Part shown: positions 51,884-62,719 of the stretch, one piece after another | How positions within the stretch are numbered: position 1 is the first letter of the stretch | Layout of the letters: every line of letters starts with the position of its first letter | NCBI GenBank assembly: GCA_026027325.1 | Contig: JAMSLZ010000017.1 | Location: 310,001 to 374,000, forward strand | DNA from: Actinomucor elegans | Taxonomy: Eukaryota > Mucoromycota > Mucoromycetes > Mucorales > Mucoraceae | Reading direction: 5' to 3' | Length of the DNA: 64,000 bases | Translations under genes and position numbers: made by a program | The notes under the pieces: model-generated | Databases searched by the model: none | What the model was told of the DNA's origin: nothing | What the model saw: only the letters and a program-made list of their open reading frames with translations

Positions 51884-52975
51884 ATGTCCTTTACTTTAAC
51901 TTCTATCAGAGGCAGTGCCTTGCAAGTAACACGTTCTCGATGGTTGGCAACTTCAGCAGTGGTAAGTAATATATTACCAAAAGAGGATAAAAGCAGATAA
52001 AAGAGATATTGATATGATCCGTAGCCTCTTTTGCGCTCAATTCAAACAAGTGCTAAAACACCTTTGGCTTCAACTGTTGATTCAGTTAAGCCCGAGTTAA
52101 CCAAGAAAGAACCCAACTACAAGACATTCGAAATCTATCGTTGGGTAAAGTAGCAACTTTTTTTTTAAAAAAAAAAAAAAAAGTTCGCGTCATATAACTA
52201 ACAAATAACGATCATAGAACCCTGATCAACCTGCAGAGAAACCTGTTCTCAAACAATACAAAGTGGATTTAAATAGTTGTGGACCTATGATATTGGACGC
52301 ACTGATCAAGATTAAGAACGAGCAAGATTCAACATTGACCTTCCGTCGTTCCTGTCGTGAAGGTATCTGTGGTTCTTGTGCTATGAACATTGAAGGAGGA
52401 AACACATTAGCTTGTATTTCCAAGATTGATAAAGATACTAGCAAGCCTGCAAAGATCTATCCTTTACCCCACAGTAAGTACATGGACACAAGGGTCGGAC
52501 CGGATCGGGCTACGCGCATTGCGGATTTCTAATATATTTTTCCATTTTTCAAGTGAACATTGTGAAGGATTTAGTACCTGATTTAACTCATTTCTACAAG
52601 CAATACAAAAGCATTGAACCTTTTTTGAAGCAAAAGACACCACCTACTGACGGAAAAGAGAATTATCAGTCGATCGAAGATAGAAAGAAGTTGGACGGTT
52701 TATATGAATGTATTCTCTGTGCTTGCTGTTCCACATCATGTCCTTCATACTGGTGGAATTCAGAAGAGTATTTGGGCCCTGCTGTTTTGATGCAGTCGTA
52801 CAGATGGATGATTGATTCCCGTGATCAGTTTGGTCCTGAACGTCGTGAGAAGCTTCAAAACAAGATGTCCCTTTACCGTTGTCATACTATTATGAATTGT
52901 TCAAAGACATGCCCTAAGGGTCTTCAACCAGGCACTGCAATTGCAAAGATCAAGTTGTTGATGGCTACAGAATAA
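51884..52975 (+). CDS. SDH2: Succinate dehydrogenase iron-sulfur subunit (complex II)
   Basis: Four exons (51884-51961, 52025-52144, 52218-52473 and 52554-52975) give 291 aa. It is the electron-transfer subunit of complex II on the matrix side of the inner membrane, passing electrons from the flavoprotein to ubiquinone. A mitochondrial presequence is evident ([20 protein letters not shown]). The [2Fe-2S] ligands lie in [17 protein letters not shown] and TLAC. The [4Fe-4S] and [3Fe-4S] ligands lie in [12 protein letters not shown] and [14 protein letters not shown]. All expected cysteines are present. The second intron (52145-52217) carries a T9A16 tract flanked by AAC/GTT, so the palindrome is extended. 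The third intron is free of conserved sequence and its removal restores [11 protein letters not shown]. Confidence 0.97.
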
Positions 52976-53165
52976 ATAAAATAAAAACTAGCCCAAATAA
53001 ACGGATGAATGTATCATGGGCACATTTTCTTGTAGTTTAAGCTCGTTGTCTATTTGGTATGTGGGATGAATTGAAATCTTTTACGTTCTTTATGCATTTG
53101 AACAAAAAAAAAAAAAAAAACTTGATGATTTCTTATTCTTTTTTCATTTAATAATCACAAGGAAG

Positions 53166-56100
53166 ATGGGTAAGTAGTTACTCTCAAGCTGGGATCTATA
53201 CACCTTATTAAATAGGATGGCATAGCAACTATCCATCCGGGTACCAATAGTTCCTTTGTTTCACTGAAGAAGGGTAAAAGATACTACCCTACAATGGAAA
53301 ATCCAATGAAAAATATGCAACAAAGCAATCGTGGTCATCAAAAGCAGCAGCAGCAAAACTTAGTTTCGCAAATGATAAACCATGATACAATCATACAAGC
53401 TATTTCAATACAACCAGAGAACCAAAAACCTATCATCAACAAGAGTTTTGATGTTGCATTGTTAGGAAGTGTCCCTCTCATAGACGATATAGATATGCCT
53501 TATCCATTTCCAAGAATTCCCTCCAATGTAATTTTGTAAGAAAAGACTTATTAGATATTGATATTGACTTGATAATAGGCCTCTATCACGTCGTCTCACT
53601 TTGCTCAATGCAATCCTGGATTACAACGCTGCTCATTGACTGCATTGCCTTACTCCAACAATATGCTAAGAAAGTCAAGATTGCCTTTGTCCCTTTTGAT
53701 AGAACCTTATCCTCGAGCTCCACCAGGTAAAATCGAAATTCCAGTGATAAATCAAGGCACGATCTGTCGATGCATGCGATGCAAATCATTTATCAACCCA
53801 TTTGTCCAGTTTATCGACAGTGGGCTCAAGTGGCAATGCAACATCTGTGGCTCTCAGGATAATGATGGTAGGTTACATAACGCCTAAATGAAACGAATCG
53901 CTCATCTCTTTCTCTCTCTTTCACTTTCTCTTGTATCTTTCAGTACCTCCTACTTACGACTGGGATCCCATCCATCAGAAAATGCTCGACCGATGGAGTC
54001 GACCTGAGCTCAACTTTGGCTGTGTCGACTATGTGGCTACTTCAGAATTCATGTCGCGTCCGCCACAGCCGCCTACCTATGTGTTTCTTATTGACATTTC
54101 GATGGAAGCAGTCCGTACGGGTATGATTGAGGTTTTAGCAGAGGCCCTGTTGGCATCCTTGGACCGTATCCCCAATAGCGAAGGTCGCGTGCGCATTGGT
54201 TTTATGACAGTCAGTAATGCAATTGGTTTCTATGCGCTTACAAACAAAGAGCCTGAACTGCTGATGATGTCTGACATTGATGACATATACTTGCCACGAG
54301 CAAGTCAGGATTTGCTGGTAAATTTGATGGAAGCCAAAGCTATGGTAGCTGATTTGTTGGAGCGATTAAAGCACATGTTTGATCAAGAATCTGGTATGAA
54401 CAACTGTCTTGGAGCTGCTCTGAAAGCTGCTCGACAGCTTTTGGTAAAGTAGTATAAGTGGTAGTAAAATTTGCCCTTTGTTACATTAGACTCACCATTT
54501 GGTTTACGATAGGCACCAACAGGAGGCAAGATCATTTGTTTTCAAGCAAGCTTGCCAAATATTGGTACGGGCACCATTTCACCGCGCCAGATAAAGCGAA
54601 AAACACCAGTAGGCGATACTTTGTTACTGGAACCAGCAAATGATTTCTACAGAGCATTTTCAGAAGAATGTGCTCGATCACATGTCTGTGCTGACATGTT
54701 TGTCTTTGGTAGTCAAAATACAGATGTAGCCACTCTCAGTAAATGTCCATTGTTTAATTTTTGAGACTTTTGCTAATTATTTATATACAATAGATGTGGT
54801 GCCTAGGTTTACTGGGGGTCAAACACATTATTTTCCAGGTTTTAATGCTAAAAACACTGGTGATCGAGAAAAGCTGAAGCTAGAGATAAAAAAATTGGTT
54901 AGAGAGGAAATTGGGTTAGAAGCTATTGTCAGAACCAAATGCTCGCCGGGACTAGTGTGTAAAGCGTATCACGGCAATTTTTCTTTCCAAGAACCAGATA
55001 TCTTGGTACTACCCAATGTACCCAGAGATGCGAGCTATTGTATCGACCTTGGTATTGAAAGTGATTTACCGAATAATTTGGCCGTTATTCAAACCTGTAT
55101 GTTGTTTACATCGACCAAAGGCGAGCGCCTTATTCGTGTCATGACTACGTGCTTACCAGTAACAAGGAAGATTGCTGAAGTATTTTACGCTGTAGATCAA
55201 TTGAGTTTGGCAAAAGCCATGGTGTGCCAAGGTATTTACTGATAAAAGTAGATATAGATGCATGACATATCTTACCTTTTTTTTTTCGTTTGTATTAGCA
55301 ATTGATAAGGCTGTGACAATTAAAATTAGGGATGGAAAAGAACATTTAATACAGCGAACGCTTGATATTTGCAGCGCATACAGTAAAGAAGTTATTGGTG
55401 TGGTACCGTCTAAAAGCTCGCAACTTGGACTGTGTCGATCATTGAGTTTATTACCAGCATTGACATTGGCCTTATTAAAAAGTGTAAGCACTCTATGCTT
55501 AAACTATTTGTTTCTTGCTCTGACCTATGATAATTTTTAGGAGTCATTCGATGATACAGGCACGGTACCTATCAATATCTCAACTCAATCAGGACTCCTT
55601 CTGAGAACTTTACCCACAAACCTTTGGTCTAGATTTGTTTATCCAAACTTCTACTCTCTCCACAACATGCCTTTCCAAGTAAGTAGATTCTTTTGAGTTC
55701 CATTTATAGTAGAAACAACTGACTTCTTTTTCTATTAAAGGCTGGTACTTTTGATGCTAATGATTGTTGTATTATGCCGCCTCGTTTGAATCTCTCTAGC
55801 GAGCGGCTTGAGCGTCATGGTTGCTATCTAGTAGAAAATGGACAACGCATTTTGATTTGGATTGGGCGAGAAGCAGTGCCGCAGCTGTGTACAGATCTGT
55901 TGAACGTGGCCCAAGTGAGTGAAATCAGATCTGGCCAGGTAAATTACTCTTGGATATCTATTGATGTGTCAAATATTAATGTCTGGATATAGGTTTCAGC
56001 ATTGCCTGTACTGAATAATCCTTTCTCGCAAAGAGTAAATCGCTTGATCAAGAACCTTCGGACAGACTTACGATACAGCAATTATTACCCATCTCTCTAC

Positions 56101-56265
56101 GTAGTGAAAGAAGATGGTGATCCTTTACTTCGACATTGGTTTATGATGCATATGTTGGAGGATAGGCGGCAACCACAATCAGAAAACTCTACCCGTAGCC
56201 GATCTCAAACAGCTTCTACCATGAGTTATTATGAATGGCTTGGTTTTATTAAAGGAAAGATATAG
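53166..56265 (+). CDS. SEC24: COPII coat cargo adaptor Sec24
   Basis: Eleven exons (53166-53169, 53216-53240, 53281-53527, 53579-53867, 53944-54443, 54513-54738, 54794-55231, 55299-55483, 55541-55678, 55741-55938 and 55993-56265) give 840 aa. Sec24 binds cargo and Sec23 on ER exit sites. The domain order is a short Gln-rich head, zinc finger (CRCMRC...WQCNIC), trunk (PPTYVFLIDISMEAV and QTHYFPGF), beta-barrel and helical segments, and a gelsolin-like end (CYLVENGQRILIWIG). The first two exons are tiny (4 and 25 nt) and the intron between exons 2 and 3 is only 40 nt. They give the plausible start MGWHSNYPSGYYPT in frame. A simpler alternative is the ATG at 53294 with no upstream exons. The core is certain; the N-terminus is not. 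Confidence 0.92.
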
Positions 56266-56404
56266 TTGTTATGATACTCGATCTAAACTGTATTCTTACT
56301 CTACTGTTGCCTTTTATTGCTTTTGATATCAAATAAATACGCTCTATTTCTCTCTTTATTGCCATGTTATATTATAGTATTTTCTACTAGTAGATATCAG
56401 CCAT

Positions 56405-57688
56405 TTAAAGCTTAAAGTCGGGAGGGGAGATAACAATATCAGGGTAAGCAGGGTATGATGGGTTCAACCAAGCACCACCTAATAGATATATATATATAAG
56501 TATACAAGGCATACACTCTTTATTAATCTTACCATCAACAACAAGAACGACACCAGAGATATAGGTAGCACCTTCAGAAAAAAGGAAAACAGTTGATTGA
56601 GCAATGTCTTGAACCTCACCCATACGCTATGTACATGTATTAGTGTCTACGTATCATTTTACTAATCACTTGTATTGCATACCCCAATAGGAACAGCTCC
56701 TGCTTCGAAAGCAGGACCAAGCTTTTGCATACCAACAGTGTTAGCCTATTTAACCAGAAAAAACGACATTAGTATTCAATGTATTTATCTCCATTGATCG
56801 TATCCAAACTTACAATAGGACCCGGTGCAATACCTGTGATTCATCAAAAATAGGTTAGTTTCTGTTTTTATCAATTCTACCTATCTTTCATTAATTACCG
56901 TTTACACCTATTATATAAAGCACAATTAGTAACAGCCAATACATATAAATCATATTACTTACGAACACCATGAGGACCCAGTTCAACAGCCCAGTGTTTG
57001 GTCAAAGCCTATAATATGGTTAGGTCTCATCATTTGAACTCGAACATCAAAGGCTCTTACGTCAATAGCTGCCTTGGCAGCACCAGCATGCTGTTGGAAT
57101 GGAGTACCAGTATAGTGCAAAGTAGCAGATACATTGATAATGGCGCCCTTTGATTTTTTGAGGTGCTCGACAGCAGCCTTTGTCAAATTAAATGTACCAA
57201 GCAAATCAATCTCAATGACTGTACGGAAAGCGTTGTATGACAAGTCTCTGAAAGGCGCCAAAAAGTTACCGGCGGCACCGTTGATCAAGAAATCAAGACG
57301 GCCATACTTTTCCACTGTCACTTTGACCGCATTCTCCACATCAGCAGGGTTACGGACGTCTCCAGCAACGGCGCTAAAATTTACTTTCAGTTTCTTGAAC
57401 TATTCTCGACAGTTCCGACTTACAAAACTTGGCCACCAGTCTTTTGACACATTTCTTTAGCCGCCTTTTCCAACTTGTCTTTGCTATTTACAAGAGGAAC
57501 GCTTAGTATTCTTTCTGTTGAAAATACACCTGTTGGATCTACCTTCTAGAAAAAATAACAGCAATGGCGCCATGTCTAACCATGGCTTCGGTCATTCCGC
57601 GACAAATACCGCTACCACCACCTGAACACAGCAAAACTTTGCCCTTAAAGATGTCGTCTTTGAATATTTGTGTTGTTTCTGCTACCAT
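56405..57688 (-). CDS. SPS19: Peroxisomal-type 2,4-dienoyl-CoA reductase (SDR) with 9-nt microexon
   Basis: Nine exons on the minus strand (57543-57688, 57424-57483, 57061-57373, 56963-57008, 56899-56907, 56814-56833, 56683-56745, 56533-56626 and 56405-56478) give 274 aa. The enzyme is an NADPH-dependent short-chain dehydrogenase that lets beta-oxidation proceed on even-position double bonds. SDR signatures are LLCSGGGSGICRGM (cofactor loop), GDVRNPADVENAV, and FLINGAAGNFLAPF, the NxAAGNF form typical of dienoyl-CoA reductases. INVSAT, FQQHAGAAKAAIDALTKHWA and GVRVNGIAPGPI follow. The 9-nt exon supplies RVN of that last motif. The C-terminus is Phe-Lys-Leu, close to but not a consensus PTS1. 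Convergent with SEC24 (139 bp apart). Confidence 0.9.
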
Positions 57689-58722
57689 TTTTTATTAGTA
57701 AAAGGAAATAATGTGGGGAAAAGCAAGCGAACGCATTCAAGTTTTATACAGAGCAAGCACCTATCACGTGAAGAACCATTTACCCAAGCTCTCGGTATTA
57801 TTGGATGCACGGTAGTGTGGATTTGCCGGTTTAATGTGTCAGCTTTACATATTTGAACTGATCGCGTAGTACTTTCGGCTGTTATACACCTTATATCCAT
57901 TGAAATACATACTTGTGTATTAGACAATAAGCAGCTGCTTTAAAGTTGAGTAAGAGTGAGAAAAGTAATCTTGTATCACTATAGCAATTTCCATTCCAAA
58001 GGTTAAAAAATCTTATAAATGCAATATAGAGCCAATCAGGTACACATCTCGGTCAATTCTCTCTGTATTTAGTTTGGTATTTGACTTGTTGAATGCTGCT
58101 ATACTTCTCACGAAATCACTTCCAAACCGATAGTTTGGCCGTCAATCTTTATCCTCACTTACACCTAAATTTGGGCAACCTGTCCAACTCCTCTCTCCTT
58201 TTGATTACTCTCATTTTCTTCTTTTACTGAAGATGCTAACCTCCAATCTTCAATTGGCTATAGTTTCTTGAGCATTTTTCAAGCTCATCAACACCTTGTT
58301 TTCTATAACATTTCTTTTACTTGGCAAATTTAAGTAGAATTTAAGTAGACGTATCTTTAGGCTGAATATTTATCTGCTACAGGTTAACTTTTTTACTTTT
58401 TTATTTTCTCAAACTTGTCTTGCTATCATCTCTTCCCTGATATCGATCAAACATCGTGTCTGATTAGCAGTTCGCGTTCGAAACAAGGCGCTGAATCATA
58501 TATGCCTCAAGCTCTATATCGATTTCTTTACTACTTTAAATGATATATGCTCATCTGTTGAATTATAATTTTGATTGGCTTCAGGCTTTTTTGATTCGAC
58601 GATATTACAGAAATGGGTATCGTTGACTGGAAATATTGGAACTTTCCCAATTTTATTACATTTTCGAGATATAATATTAAGTGACTATTATTCAAAGGGT
58701 CCACTTTATAGATGAAGCAAGT
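57689..58722. other. Intergenic 1 kb
   Basis: Promoter of the dienoyl-CoA reductase gene and 3' flank of the small heat-shock gene. A pyrimidine-rich stretch lies at about 58120-58430, and a weak interspersed-repeat copy follows it. Confidence 0.5.
58440..58510 (+). repeat. Interspersed repeat copy 10 (weak)
   Basis: ATCGATCAAACATCGTGTCT is followed by GTTCGAAACAAGGCGCTGAA. The block order fits the family but identity is low. Confidence 0.3.
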
Positions 58723-59709
58723 TTAATTGATAATGATAGACTTTACAATAGAAGGTGTTCTTTTAGGCACAGTAATGATGAGAAGACCGTTTTCCATAAC
58801 CGCTTGGATTTCGTCAATGGACGCATTGTCAGGAAGAGAAAGAGATCGAGAAAGTAGCCCAAGTTTTCTTTCTGTAGTGCGACAAACATATCCTTCAAGA
58901 GCATCCTTTTTCTCGGCAGATAAGGTTATAATGTTGTCTTTTACTTCCAGTTTGACATCGCCTTTAGCAATACCGGGAAGCTCGACATAAAATTTGAATT
59001 CAGTATCACTTTCGTACAAATCAAAACAAATCGGGATAGAGTTCTTCTTGTGGTAGTGAAGACTGAATGGACAATTTTCACTTTGAGGCATAACGCCCCC
59101 TACAGGACACCTGCTATTAATAACATTTTTCTTGGTGCTATCAGTATGAGCAGCTGGGCAACGTGCTTCACTTTCGCTAGCTGAGCTTGCAAAAGGACAT
59201 TTATCATCAGATTTTGCTGGCAGAGGAGCAATTTTGATATTAGCCTTTTCTAAAATGTCATGACCATAAGGGCATTGCTCAGCAGCACGACGGCCATAAG
59301 GACATTCGGTGAAGAACTCGTCTATGTACTTGTTGGTTTGATCATAAGTATGAGGATCATTTAATTTGGACTTGGCAAGGATATCGCGACCATAGGGACA
59401 TCCAGCAGCAGCGCGACGGCCATACGGACATTCGGTGAAGAACTCTTTTGCATACTCATTATGACTTTGATCGTTATGGTATGCCGATCTGTGGCTATAG
59501 GGGCATTGAGTTTGGAAACGCTTACCATGAGGGCATTCAGTAGAGAGTTGCTTGGTATAGTCAGTGGATGACGTCCTTCCGTCCTTACCAAGTGCTGTAC
59601 AAGTAGAAATAGCTTTGCGACCATAAGGGCAATCAATAAAGAATTCCTTGAAAAGTTTGTTCACGCGATTTTGGGCACATTCATCAATGCTATCTTTACT
59701 CAAAGTCAT
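58723..59709 (-). CDS. Small heat-shock protein (Hsp20) fused to Cys-Pro-rich repeats
   Basis: A single exon of 328 aa. Residues 225-328 form an alpha-crystallin domain (VELPGIAKGDVKLEVKDN, LPDNASIDEIQAVMENGLL) ending in an I-x-I-like SIIIN. The N-terminal 215 residues are unlike ordinary small heat-shock proteins. Eleven Cys-Pro dipeptides (Cys 27, 59, 69, 94, 104, 136, 146, 171, 184, 201 and 213) lie in paired modules. Four pairs are spaced exactly ten residues (27-37, 59-69, 94-104, 136-146) within the unit EFF[IT][DE]CPYGR[RK]Ax3CPYG. The last pairs are more degenerate. The chaperone domain should hold unfolded proteins. The repeats could bind heme (Cys-Pro is the core of heme-regulatory motifs) or a metal, or act as redox switches; none of these is proven. 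The leader before the ATG is poly-C then poly-T, with TATATAAC 22-29 nt upstream of it. Confidence 0.9.
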   Translation of the reverse strand: MTLSKDSIDECAQNRVNKLFKEFFIDCPYGRKAISTCTALGKDGRTSSTDYTKQLSTECPHGKRFQTQCPYSHRSAYHNDQSHNEYAKEFFTECPYGRRAAAGCPYGRDILAKSKLNDPHTYDQTNKYIDEFFTECPYGRRAAEQCPYGHDILEKANIKIAPLPAKSDDKCPFASSASESEARCPAAHTDSTKKNVINSRCPVGGVMPQSENCPFSLHYHKKNSIPICFDLYESDTEFKFYVELPGIAKGDVKLEVKDNIITLSAEKKDALEGYVCRTTERKLGLLSRSLSLPDNASIDEIQAVMENGLLIITVPKRTPSIVKSIIIN

Positions 59710-60717
59710 TTAAAAAAAAAGGGGGGGGGGAGTTATATAGTGTAAGTGTAATAAAGAAATGCAAGAAACAAAAAATGTGCATAGATACTGCATTCATCTT
59801 TTAATACTTGATGGAAGTATCCACTTTTTCTTTGGGGGAAAAGCCTCTGTTTTTCTTGACTTCCTTCCAAATAGTAGTACGAAATATAAGTAATATGCGC
59901 GTTATGATCGTAGTAAGAGCATAATCTGAAACTCAAGAAGAAAATCATGGCATACACCTCCAATGCACGGTGTTTCAGAAAGTAGTTCCTTTGATTGAAT
60001 CACTCTCTCTTTTTTTATCATTAGGGCTCTATTTTCAGTATTGTTCTATACAGATGTTATCTAAGGAAAGCAAATAACCATAATGTCTCAGCTTAAAGAA
60101 GTGGCTTATCTTGCTCGATAGTGTTTTATTGTTTGTAAAGCCTCTCGTTCATTAAATATTGCTCGTATTTTTCAGTAGCCTGTTTACGAATAGATTCTAT
60201 ATTGTCTATTCTATTAAAAGAAGCATCCATGCTGAAGCTTTCGCTTCAGCCTGTTTTGCTAATTTCTACTGTAGGCATGCCTTTGATGGTTTTCACCAGA
60301 ACTTCATCTATTTGAAGCCATGCTCGTGCTGTAATCATAAATGCTAATGAAGTGATATATTAAAATATGCTCTTGATTAAGCATATATATCTTTGTGGCA
60401 TTATTACAACCGAGAATATTATGTCGCTATTAGGATTTATACGCAGAATGACAGGTTCTATTCCCATTTGTAATAGTGGCCCTTACTGAACCAGATCTAT
60501 TTTTCAATATATCAGTGTATCGCTTGGCTTTACAAAAAACAAAAATATATATATTGTCCGTTACTGCTGTCTTGTTCATTTTATTAAAAAGAAAGTACAA
60601 GATAACGGGTTTCCTTCTTGTTGAATACAGTCACTATTTGAAATAGGCTATTCTCTTTTTTTAGTTGGAGACCTATATCTTTCAGTTACTTTTTGCTAGT
60701 TCCTTGTTTTTATCGAA
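59710..60717. other. Intergenic 1 kb, promoter of the small heat-shock gene
   Basis: A run of nine A then ten G (plus strand 59712-59730) lies just before the ATG, with a TATATAAC box (minus strand, 59732-59739) 22-29 nt upstream of it. TTTCAGAAAGTAGTTCC near 59972 contains GAA and TTC units but not at regular heat-shock-element spacing. No gene is seen. Confidence 0.5.
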
Positions 60718-61089
60718 ATGCCTATTAAGAAAAAGGCCATTTGCCCATATTGCTAACTATCAAGTCCTCAGTGTAAAATCCACCGCAATTGTCGGATGAA
60801 TCCCTGCATGGAGATCGATAGTGAACTTGTTTGTTCTTACTGTAATCAACCTGATCACCAATATACAACGAGGCACGCGTGTCCTAATAATAACCGTATG
60901 GATGGTAACAGTATACCTGTCTGTCAGGCTTGCAACCTGCCAGGCCATCAGCTCAAATCTCTCAAAGCTTATCGTTTGAACCTCAAGTATGCAGGTGATC
61001 TGGCTATTACTCAAAAAATCTATGATTTTCTTATACACAGTTTTTTGTGTGATAAATTGGTTTTCATTTTAAATGTTCCAATGTCATAG
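60718..61089 (+). pseudogene. Zinc-knuckle protein relic
   Basis: From an ATG at 60718 the frame encodes three tandem C-x2-C-type knuckles: CPYC...QCKIHRNC, CSYCNQPDHQYTTRHAC and CQACNLPGHQLKSLKAY. The first is cut by a TAA at 60754, right after its second cysteine. The third has Tyr where the last ligand Cys is expected. Leu/Ile-rich text without motifs follows to the stop. Tandem knuckles of this kind are common in transposon-linked and nucleic-acid-binding proteins of Mucorales. I see no terminal repeats or transposase. I read it as a decayed fragment. Confidence 0.5.
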
Positions 61090-61827
61090 ATTACTTATTT
61101 TATAGATTCAATCTTTTTTTGCCATTGCTTTTATTATTGGTCAACTTACTAATAGCAAAGTTCAGTACTCGAATGTCAATCAAAAGTGAGAAAAAAAAAG
61201 CCTGTATAACATCAACTGAAATACGATCTATCTGACATTGTCAAATATTCATAAAGGAAAACTTGGACATATGTTGCATTCTAGCTAAAGGGACGGCACA
61301 AGCATCACATTATATTTATTCAACAACCAGAGTGTTTTCACTTCATATATTGATATAAGTTCCACTGCTTTTTCTTTTATATAATTTTGCAGGATCAAAA
61401 ACTAGCACGGATTTTTATCCTCATCTTAATATTAAATCAGTTGTTAATAGATACAAAATACATTAGAAAAGTTTGCGATTTAAAGGTCGTAGCATATTTC
61501 GTTCAATTGGTCAAGTTAATATTGATGATAGCAAAAAATTTGCTTTTTTTGGAATACACCCATAACCTGCGTATATCACTATCAAACAAGTAAAGAAATC
61601 CATATAATGGCATGCACTCCAGTGTGCTGAACTTGCGATAATTACAAATTATGTTTTGGAACAGCCTTGGTACACCACAAAAAACATTTTCCAAGAAAAC
61701 TTGAAATATTTTCTCAATTACTTTGCCGCTTAAAATAGAAAATGTATCCAAATTACTCTGACATATTATCACGTGATTCCATCGATTATTTCTGATTTGT
61801 AAATTATTTTGGTTAAAAAATCAAAAA
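61090..61827. other. Intergenic
   Basis: AT-rich spacer before the tRNA gene. A 68-codon Leu/Ile-rich frame (61387-61593) has no ATG and no motif. Confidence 0.5.
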
Positions 61828-61900
61828 GCCTAGCTAGCTCAATCGGTAGAGCGTGAGACTCTTAATCTCAAGGTTGGGGGTTCGACCCCCCCGTTGGGCT
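61828..61900 (+). tRNA. tRNA-Lys (anticodon CUU)
   Basis: The 73-nt cloverleaf reads directly. The acceptor stem GCCTAGC pairs with GTTGGGC (two G-U pairs). The D-arm is GCTC...GAGC. The anticodon stem TGAGA/TCTCA has loop CTCTTAA, so the anticodon is CTT. The T-arm GGGGG/CCCCC has loop TTCGACC. There is no intron. Internal promoter boxes are TAGCTCAATCGG (A box) and GGTTCGACCCC (B box). It decodes AAG. Confidence 0.95.
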
Positions 61901-61903
61901 TCA

Positions 61904-61909
61904 TTTTTT
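61904..61909 (+). terminator. Pol III T-run terminator
   Basis: TTTTTT begins four bases after the tRNA 3' end, the usual RNA polymerase III stop. Confidence 0.75.
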
Positions 61910-62719
61910 CAAAAATCTCATATTTACGTGAGATGTTTATATTTGGTCATCAAGTCAGAAATGTATTATAATTTAGGAAGAATCATAGATGTGTAGTCGA
62001 AAAGCTTTTTTTTTATTGTATAAGCGGTAGAGGGAGTACAATCCAATATGGTAAGTTACTTGAAATAAGAAACAGTAAAAGAAGCTCATGAGGTGTTTCC
62101 TGAAATGTTCATAATTAGTTAGGTACGTGTTTAATTAACGAGACAGCAAACAAGGGAGAGATTTAGTCTACTACTACCAGCCTTCTGTTATTAATGGGCC
62201 AAGTAGTGGTTACATAGAGTAAATATAATTAGTTACGATTACACAAGTTAACTATTCAAGTACACCTCTATTACTATTCTATGTAAAGTAGTTATGTCCA
62301 CCACAACTCATAGGTGTTTAAGGTGAAAAAAATCTGGAAGTCAAGATAGTAGCATATGTAATAAACTCTGTGTTGTAAAGCAGGATTAAGAAGGCAGAAC
62401 CATAGTAAAACAGATCTGCTGGTGAATAGTAATCGCACCAATAAAATGAAAAAATATCAAAAGTGCAGAAACTTTCAACTTTGACATTATGCCTATTATT
62501 ATTATACTCCAGTTTCAATACCATATTTTTTGATAGTCCTGTCCTCTTTCACTTAGTATCATCGTCAAGTATTTTTTATCAAAAAATGCACCAGGATATT
62601 TGGAGTGCTTCTGATTGCTGTGAGTGTATTTATTTTTTGTTTAATAGCGGCTTTATAATGTTCTGCATGATAAATCTATGTGCGCGTGTTTAATCTTGAA
62701 CATTTTTCTTTTACTCAAC
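61910..62719. other. Intergenic, promoter of the MERIT40-like gene
   Basis: AT-rich. Several 60-76 codon frames on both strands have no features. The leader before 62720 is T-rich. Confidence 0.5.

Noticed and set aside
59712..59730. A9G10 run as an assembly join
   Set aside because: Coding sequence and TATA-like element continue normally on each side, so it is more simply a homopolymer leader.
59965..59995. Heat-shock element before the small heat-shock gene
   Set aside because: GAA and TTC units occur but not at the regular five-base spacing; too weak to call.
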